The notes beneath the pieces were generated by a model. The model ran no database searches. It worked only from the letters and a program-made list of their open reading frames with translations, and had not been told where the DNA came from. Both the position numbers and the translations under genes were made by a program. Shown piece after piece: positions 6,097 to 10,207 of a stretch of DNA of 10,207 nucleotides. The DNA is from Streptomyces sp. NRRL F-5122 (GTDB taxonomy: Bacteria > Actinomycetota > Actinomycetes > Streptomycetales > Streptomycetaceae): assembly GCF_001507435.1 (NCBI RefSeq), contig NZ_LMWH01000013.1:1-10207 (forward strand), in the 5' to 3' direction. The first letter of the stretch is position 1. Each line of letters starts with the position of its first letter.

Positions 6097-6542
6097 CCCT
6101 CGTTGCCCCCCTTGGGGATGCCGTACGCACGCTCCACGCGCAGCTTCAGCACCAGACGGCGGTCGTGGACCATGGCGGCGCGGTAGTCGTCCCAGTCCGG
6201 GTGCTCGCCCGCGACGTCCCGGTAGAGCCGGACGAGTTCCTCGACCGTCTCGTCGTAGGGGTCCTGGGCGACCGGCGTGAGGTCGGCCGTGCCCTCGGCG
6301 ACCGTGTAGGCCCATCGGTCGCCGCTGGTCACGTGGTACGAGGCCCGCGGGTCCCGGCGCAGATTGCGGGTCTTGGCGCGGTCGTCCGTCAGCGAGACAC
6401 GGATGACGCGGTCCTTCGGATCGTAGGCGTGGGTCACGTTCGACAGCTGGGGCCGGCCGTCGCGTTTGAGGGTGACCAGCACCCCGCCGTGGCTCTCGGC
6501 GAGCAGTGCGAGCAGCGCGTTCTGCGTGGCGTCCTGAGTCAT
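6093..6542 (-). CDS. PPOX-class (split beta-barrel) F420/flavin-dependent oxidoreductase
   Basis: A 149-residue protein with the pyridoxamine-phosphate-oxidase-like split barrel. The opening strands [23 protein letters not shown] (19-41), then [26 protein letters not shown] (46-71, with the family Lys-Thr-Arg-Asn segment) and [14 protein letters not shown] (77-90), match the small actinobacterial F420-dependent reductases (Rv1155 type). It ends [15 protein letters not shown]. Such proteins use F420 or flavin to reduce small molecules; the substrate is unknown. ATG 6542 is preferred because homologous domains start here, although the only nearby ribosome site (GAGG) is one base away; ATG 6575 would add 11 residues. 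It diverges from the TetR gene at 6619, whose operators cover its promoter, and ends 4 bp inside the convergent oxidoreductase gene. Confidence 0.88.
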   Translation of the reverse strand: MTQDATQNALLALLAESHGGVLVTLKRDGRPQLSNVTHAYDPKDRVIRVSLTDDRAKTRNLRRDPRASYHVTSGDRWAYTVAEGTADLTPVAQDPYDETVEELVRLYRDVAGEHPDWDDYRAAMVHDRRLVLKLRVERAYGIPKGGNEG

Positions 6543-6581
6543 ACCTCGAACAACTCGCGCGGCCGAGTCCCGCATTCCCGC

Positions 6582-6620
6582 GTAGACACTGTCTACGGAC
6601 ATCTGGTAGACAGTGTCTAT
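6582..6620. promoter_or_regulatory. Tandem TetR operators that double as divergent promoters
   Basis: Two 15-bp inverted repeats, GTAGACA-C-TGTCTAC (6582-6596) and GTAGACA-G-TGTCTAT (6606-6620), are centred 24 bp apart. On the plus strand TAGACA at 6583-6588 and 6607-6612 are 18 bases apart and resemble -35 and -10 boxes, with six bases to ATG 6619. On the minus strand TAGACA at 6619-6614 and 6595-6590 have the identical 18-base spacing and would drive the PPOX gene. One repressor dimer per site would block both promoters. Confidence 0.85.
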
Positions 6621-7197
6621 GGCTGATCCGGAGACGGGCCTGCGGGCCCGGCTGATCGATGTCGGTGTCGACCTGGTCAACACCGAGGGCGTCCAGGCCC
6701 TGACCCTGCGGGAGATCGCCCGGCGGGCGGGGGTCTCGCACGGCGCCCCCCGCCGCCACTTCCCCACCCATCTGGAGCTGCTGTCGGCCATCGCCCGCCG
6801 TGGCTTCACCGACCTCGCGGGCCGCGCGGCCGAGGTGAGGGGCGACGGCGCGGCAGACCCCCGGGAACAGCTCGCCGCCCTCGGCCGCGTCTATCTGGAC
6901 TTCGCGCTCACCCACCACGGGATGCACGAGCTGATGTTCCGTCACGACCTGCTGGAGAGCGGCCATCTGGGGCTGCGCGAGACCAGTCTCCCGCTGTTCT
7001 CCCTGCTGGTGGACCTGGTGGGCCGAGCGCGGCCGGACGTCGACGCGGCGCTCGTCGCGGGCTCCCTGCTGGCCAATCTGCACGGCATCGCCCAGTTGTG
7101 GACCTGGGGCAGCCTCCCGCTCGCCACGGGGGCCGATGACGTGGTGCCGCTGCTCCGAACCGCCCTGGACGCACACCTCGGGCCGGGCGGCCGGTGA
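6619..7197 (+). CDS. TetR-family repressor of the adjacent MFS exporter
   Basis: The protein has 192 residues from ATG 6619; a GTG two codons upstream (6613) is also possible. ATG is preferred because TAGACA lies exactly six bases before it and no ribosome site exists, indicating a leaderless message. The HTH is QALTLREIARRAGVSHGAPRRHFPTHLELLSAIARRGF (about residues 26-63). The C-terminal domain contains NLHGIAQLWTWGSLPL, matching the WHG-type TetR ligand-binding domain. The right-hand operator overlaps the start codon, so autorepression is very likely. The stop TGA overlaps the GTG start of the MFS exporter by 4 bp (GTGA), the usual sign of translational coupling in a regulator-exporter operon. 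The inducer is presumably an exported compound, by inference. Confidence 0.9.
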   Translation: MADPETGLRARLIDVGVDLVNTEGVQALTLREIARRAGVSHGAPRRHFPTHLELLSAIARRGFTDLAGRAAEVRGDGAADPREQLAALGRVYLDFALTHHGMHELMFRHDLLESGHLGLRETSLPLFSLLVDLVGRARPDVDAALVAGSLLANLHGIAQLWTWGSLPLATGADDVVPLLRTALDAHLGPGGR

Positions 7198-8566
7198 GGG
7201 CCCACCGCGCCACCACGCTCGCGGCAAGCGTCGTCGGCGCGGTCGTCGTCGCCCTCGACGGCACGTGCTCACCGTCGCGCAGCCCACCCTGCAACGGGAT
7301 CTGCACGCTTCCCTGACCCAGGTGCAGTGGACGAGCACCGGCTATCTCGTCGCGGTGTCGAGCCTGTTGGTGTTCGCCGGCCGGCTCGGGGACCGCCACG
7401 GCCACCGGCGCATGTTCGCCCTCGGCATACTCGGCTTCGGCACGGTGTCGGCCGGGATCGCGGTGGCGCCGGACATCGGCTGGGTGATCGGACTGCGTGC
7501 GCTCCAGGGGGCCTTCGGCGCCCTGCTGCAACCGGCGACGCTCGGCATGCTGCGGGCCGCATATCCGCCGGAGCGTCTGGGCATGCCGATCGCCCTGCGC
7601 ACCGGCGCGATCGCCCTGGCGGCCGCGGCGGGTCCCTTGGTCGGCGGCGCTCTGGTCGCCCCGTTCGGGTGGCGGGCCGTCTTCTTCCTCAATGTCGCCC
7701 CTGCGCTGGTCATGGGCGTGCTCGTGGGATGCGCCCGCGCCCCGGAGCAACGGCCCTCGTCCCGCCCGCCGCTGGACCTCCTGGGCGCCGCTCTGCTCGC
7801 GACGGCCCTGATGTGCCTCGTGTACGCGCTCACCGCGGGCGCGGACTCCGGCCGGCCCGTGATGTCCGCCCCGGCCCTGCTCGCCGCCGCGGTGGCCGGC
7901 TTGATGTTCGTACGGCACGAACGGCGCGCCACCGGCCCGCTGCTGCCCCCGGACGTCCTCGGCCGGCCGGGGATGAGCCCCGCGCTCGCGCTGCTCGTGG
8001 CCGCGTCGGCGGCGATGCTGGGAGCGATGTTCGTCAGCAGCTACGTCCTGCAGGACGAGTTGGGCCTCGACCCCTTGCGGACCGCGCTGCGAGCCCTGCC
8101 GGGACCCGTGGCGATGGTGCTGGCGGCGCCCACGGCGGCCGTCCTCATGCGCCGCTGCGGTCCGCGCCGCACCGCCGGGCCCGCGGCGGTGCTCCTGGGC
8201 GTGGGCGTACTCCTTCTGTCCCGGCTCTCGCACGCATTGCCGGCCCTCTGGGCGGGAATGGGATTCCTGCTGGTGGGTGCCGGATTCGGCACGGTGATGG
8301 TGACGGCGACGACGGTGGTCGTACGAGAGGCGTCCGTCACCTCGGCCGGGGTGGCCGGCGGTCTGCAGCAGACCGCGCTGAACATCGGGCCCACGGTGGG
8401 CGTCGCCGTTGCCGGCACGCTGATGACGTGCACGAACGCGACGTCCGGGCCCACCCTCGTGGCCCTCGCCTGTGTGTCCCTGCTCGGCGTTCCACCGGCC
8501 CTGCGACTGCCCGGCCGGTCCGAAACCGCGGTGGGCGCCGGAGAGGGATCACCCGCAGCCGGGTAG
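7194..8566 (+). pseudogene. 14-TM MFS exporter (DHA2/EmrB-QacA type) with a frameshift in TM1
   Basis: Translation from GTG 7194 gives RATTLAASVVGAVVVALDGT, the start of TM1, then loses frame and stops at TGA 7314-7316. The other frame picks up at 7265 with VLTVAQPTLQRDL, the exact continuation of TM1, and is open to TAG 8564-8566. One missing base near 7263-7266 (ACGTGCTC where ACGGTGCTC is expected) explains both. Repaired, the protein would be 457 residues with about 14 membrane segments, motif A GRLGDRHGHRR, RALQGAFGALLQPATLGML and the antiporter motif AAGPLVGGAL, all typical of drug:H+ antiporters. Starting at GTG 7265 would give 433 residues without most of TM1 and without a ribosome site, so function is doubtful. 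It is coupled to the TetR gene upstream by a 4-bp overlap. Confidence 0.85.
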
Positions 8567-8630
8567 CCGACCATGAAATGTTGGAACCGGAAGTCCCGGT
8601 ACAGCACCCGGGGGAGACCGGAGGAGAACG

Positions 8631-9857
8631 ATGGGACACCTGCGGCAAGAGGTGGAGCCGGAGGACGTGGGTCTGGACCCGAAGGCGCTGGCCCGTCTGG
8701 ACCAGCACTTCGCCCATGAGGTCGATGACGGACGGCTGCCCGGATTTCTGGTGGCCGTCTCCCGGCACGGCCGCACGGCCCACCTCGCCACGTACGGGTA
8801 TCGCGACGTCCGGGCCGGGCTTCCGGTCGAGACCGACACCTTGTGGCGGATGTACTCGATGACCAAGCCGGTCACCTCGGTCGCCGCGCTGATCCTCATG
8901 GAGGAGGGCCGCTTCGGGCTGGACACGCCCGTCGCCGACGTCCTCCCGGCCTTCGCCCGTCCGCGGGTCTACGTCGGGGGATCCGGCGCGGCGGTACGGA
9001 CCCGGCCCGCCGAAGGACCGATCCTGGTTCGCCACCTGCTCACCCACACGGCGGGACTGACCTTCGGCTTCTACCACTCGCACCCCGTCGACGCCCTGTA
9101 CCGGGAGGCGGGCATCGAGACGTCGGTGGTATCCGGCGCGACCCTGGCGGAGACGTGCGAGGTGTACGCGCGCCTGCCGCTGCAGTTCGAACCGGGCACG
9201 CAGTGGAACTACTCCGTGGCGACGAACGTGCTCGGGCGGCTCGTCGAGGTCGTGTCGGGCCGGGACCTGGACGACTTCTTCGCCGAACGGATCTTCGCCC
9301 CGCTCGGCATGACGGACGCCGGCCTGTGCGTCACCGAGGCACAGGCACCGCGGCTCGCGGAGCTGTACGGCGAGACCGAGGACGGCGGCATCGCACCGAT
9401 CCCGGGGCTGCCCCTGCGCGGCCGGCCCCGCTTCCTGTCCGGCAGCGGCGGCATGGTGGCGACGGCGCACGACTACCACCGCTTCATGGAGTTCCTCCGC
9501 CGCGGTGGCGAACTGGACGGCGTCCGTCTGCTGAGTTCCGAGACGGTCGCCACGATGACCTCGAACCACCTTCCCGGCGACGCCGACATGCTCTCCTACG
9601 GCAGCCGCGGCCACCGCGACCCCGGCAAGGCGGGCCTCGGCTTCGGCCTCGGGGTGTCCGTCGTCACGGAACCCGAACTGACCAGGTCCCCCGAGGCGCT
9701 CGGCACGTTCGGCTGGAGCGGGGTGGCCACCACGACCTTCTGGGTGGACCCTCGCAACGATCTGACCGTGCAGTTCCTGACCCAGCTCAGACCGACGGGC
9801 TCGCACTCCGTCTACCCGGAGCTGAAGCGGCTCGTGCACGAGGCCCTGACCGGCTGA
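8631..9857 (+). CDS. Class C beta-lactamase-family serine hydrolase/esterase
   Basis: The 408-residue protein belongs to the serine beta-lactamase-like superfamily that includes EstB-type esterases and DD-peptidases. Ser76-Met-Thr-Lys79 (YSMTKPVTS) is the SxxK nucleophile motif, Tyr194 in QWNYSVATNVLGRLVE is the YxN-equivalent base, and FGWSGVATTTFWVDP (360-374) fits the third, HxG/KTG-like motif (GWSG). RHLLTHTAGLTFGF (134-147) and SGSGGMVATAHDYHRFMEFL (270-289) are also typical. No signal peptide or lipobox is present, so it is probably cytoplasmic and an esterase rather than a beta-lactamase. ATG 8631 has GGAGGAG (8620-8626) upstream. A 64-bp gap separates it from the exporter gene, so it could be in that operon; the gap holds a 5-bp inverted repeat ACCGG-N5-CCGGT (8586-8600) but no clear promoter. 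Confidence 0.92.
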   Translation: MGHLRQEVEPEDVGLDPKALARLDQHFAHEVDDGRLPGFLVAVSRHGRTAHLATYGYRDVRAGLPVETDTLWRMYSMTKPVTSVAALILMEEGRFGLDTPVADVLPAFARPRVYVGGSGAAVRTRPAEGPILVRHLLTHTAGLTFGFYHSHPVDALYREAGIETSVVSGATLAETCEVYARLPLQFEPGTQWNYSVATNVLGRLVEVVSGRDLDDFFAERIFAPLGMTDAGLCVTEAQAPRLAELYGETEDGGIAPIPGLPLRGRPRFLSGSGGMVATAHDYHRFMEFLRRGGELDGVRLLSSETVATMTSNHLPGDADMLSYGSRGHRDPGKAGLGFGLGVSVVTEPELTRSPEALGTFGWSGVATTTFWVDPRNDLTVQFLTQLRPTGSHSVYPELKRLVHEALTG

Positions 9858-9919
9858 CGCCCGCACGGCGGACGCCGTCCGGCGGTGACGCACCGCGCGC
9901 CGGGGACCCCGGGATGCGG

Positions 9920-9951
9920 GCGCGGCGGCCGACGCCGGACGGCCGCCGCGC
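9920..9951. terminator. Bidirectional hairpin terminator between hydrolase and ribA-like gene
   Basis: Positions 9920-9930 (GCGCGGCGGCC) pair perfectly with 9941-9951 (GGCCGCCGCGC), an 11-bp all-GC stem with a 10-base loop. It lies in the 100-bp gap between convergent genes, six bases before the stop codon of the minus-strand gene, and there is no other function visible in the gap. Confidence 0.8.
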
Positions 9952-9957
9952 ACCCTC

Positions 9958-10207
9958 TCACGACGAGTGCACCACCGCGTCCAGATGCGGCAGGTAGTGG
10001 TCGAGCCGTTCCCGCTTGGTGCGCAGATAGGTGATGTTGTTCTCGCACGGCGGAATCAGCAGCGACACCTGCTTGTCGACCTTGATGCCGTGCCGCAGCA
10101 ACGCCTCACGCTTGCGCGGGTTGTTGGAGAGCAGACGCACCGACCGCACCCCGAGATCGTGGAGGATCTCCGCCGCCACCTGGTAGTCGCGCGCATCCAC
10201 CGGCAGG
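9958..10207 (-). CDS. ribA: GTP cyclohydrolase II, C-terminal part (partial)
   Basis: The gene runs in from the right edge and ends at TGA 9960-9958, leaving 83 C-terminal residues. LPVDARDYQVAAEILHDLGVRSVRLLSNNPRKREALLRHGIKV matches the end of the GTP cyclohydrolase II catalytic domain, where DYxxxAxILxDLGV and the LLxNNPxK segment are highly conserved. The tail CENNITYLRTKRERLDHYLPHL is of the type seen in actinomycete homologues. The enzyme opens the imidazole ring of GTP as the first step of riboflavin synthesis. The zinc-binding cysteines and catalytic residues lie beyond the window. Streptomycetes often carry several paralogues, some forming the alternative product FAPy, so this copy may serve either flavin or secondary metabolism. 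Confidence 0.85.
   Translation of the reverse strand, partial: LPVDARDYQVAAEILHDLGVRSVRLLSNNPRKREALLRHGIKVDKQVSLLIPPCENNITYLRTKRERLDHYLPHLDAVVHSS

Noticed and set aside
5170..7338. 722-codon minus-strand open frame
   Set aside because: It spans several well-supported genes and two operator regions and shows no recognisable domain; long antisense frames are common at this GC content.
8586..8600. ACCGG-N5-CCGGT before the serine hydrolase
   Set aside because: The arms are only 5 bp of common GC-rich sequence, and no matching second copy or promoter was found.
8337..9953. 538-codon minus-strand open frame opposite the serine hydrolase
   Set aside because: The plus strand encodes a full SxxK hydrolase with a ribosome site; the antisense translation has no motif.
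1..10207. Search for CRISPR arrays, tRNA/rRNA genes, insertion sequences, integrases, toxin-antitoxin or defence genes
   Set aside because: No regularly spaced repeats, no RNA gene signatures, no transposase or integrase motifs and no defence-type domains were seen by eye.

Overview
The window is chromosomal DNA from a high-GC actinomycete, most probably Streptomyces or a close relative. The signs are the very high GC with strong GC bias at third codon positions, long antisense shadow ORFs, GGAGG-type ribosome binding sites mixed with apparently leaderless genes, an F420-type flavin-reductase fold protein, and many TetR-family regulators.

Layout from left to right: the last 45 codons of an unidentified gene (1-140, +) with a strong hairpin terminator; a TetR regulator (349-1014, +) broken by an in-frame amber codon inside its DNA-binding domain; a class I SAM methyltransferase (1026-1679, -); a 368-bp divergent intergenic stretch; a GT4 glycosyltransferase (2048-3493, +) that looks leaderless; a convergent terminator hairpin; two small VOC (glyoxalase-fold) proteins (3558-3908 and 3959-4369, -); an LmrA/YxaF-like TetR regulator (4486-5091, -) divergent from a 3-hydroxyisobutyrate-dehydrogenase-family oxidoreductase (5203-6096, +), with two identical-arm operators between them; a PPOX/F420-type oxidoreductase (6093-6542, -) divergent from a third TetR regulator (6619-7197, +), again with two tandem operators; a 14-TM MFS exporter (7194-8566, +) overlapping that regulator by 4 bp but carrying a one-base deletion in TM1; a class C beta-lactamase-family serine hydrolase (8631-9857, +); a terminator hairpin; and the C-terminus of a GTP cyclohydrolase II (9958 to the right edge, -).

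Functionally this is a region of small, mostly independent transcription units for stress response, detoxification and accessory metabolism. Two are typical regulator/target pairs: TetR + oxidoreductase, and TetR + exporter + divergent reductase. The most informative observations are regulatory. In the 6582-6620 region the two operator copies are spaced so that their half-sites also read as -35 and -10 hexamers on both strands. Three genes share a TAGNNN-N6-start arrangement expected of leaderless transcripts. Two genes carry single-base lesions (amber in one regulator, frameshift in the exporter), indicating decay or sequence errors. I found no mobile element, CRISPR array, RNA gene or recognisable defence system, and no clear novel multi-gene system.
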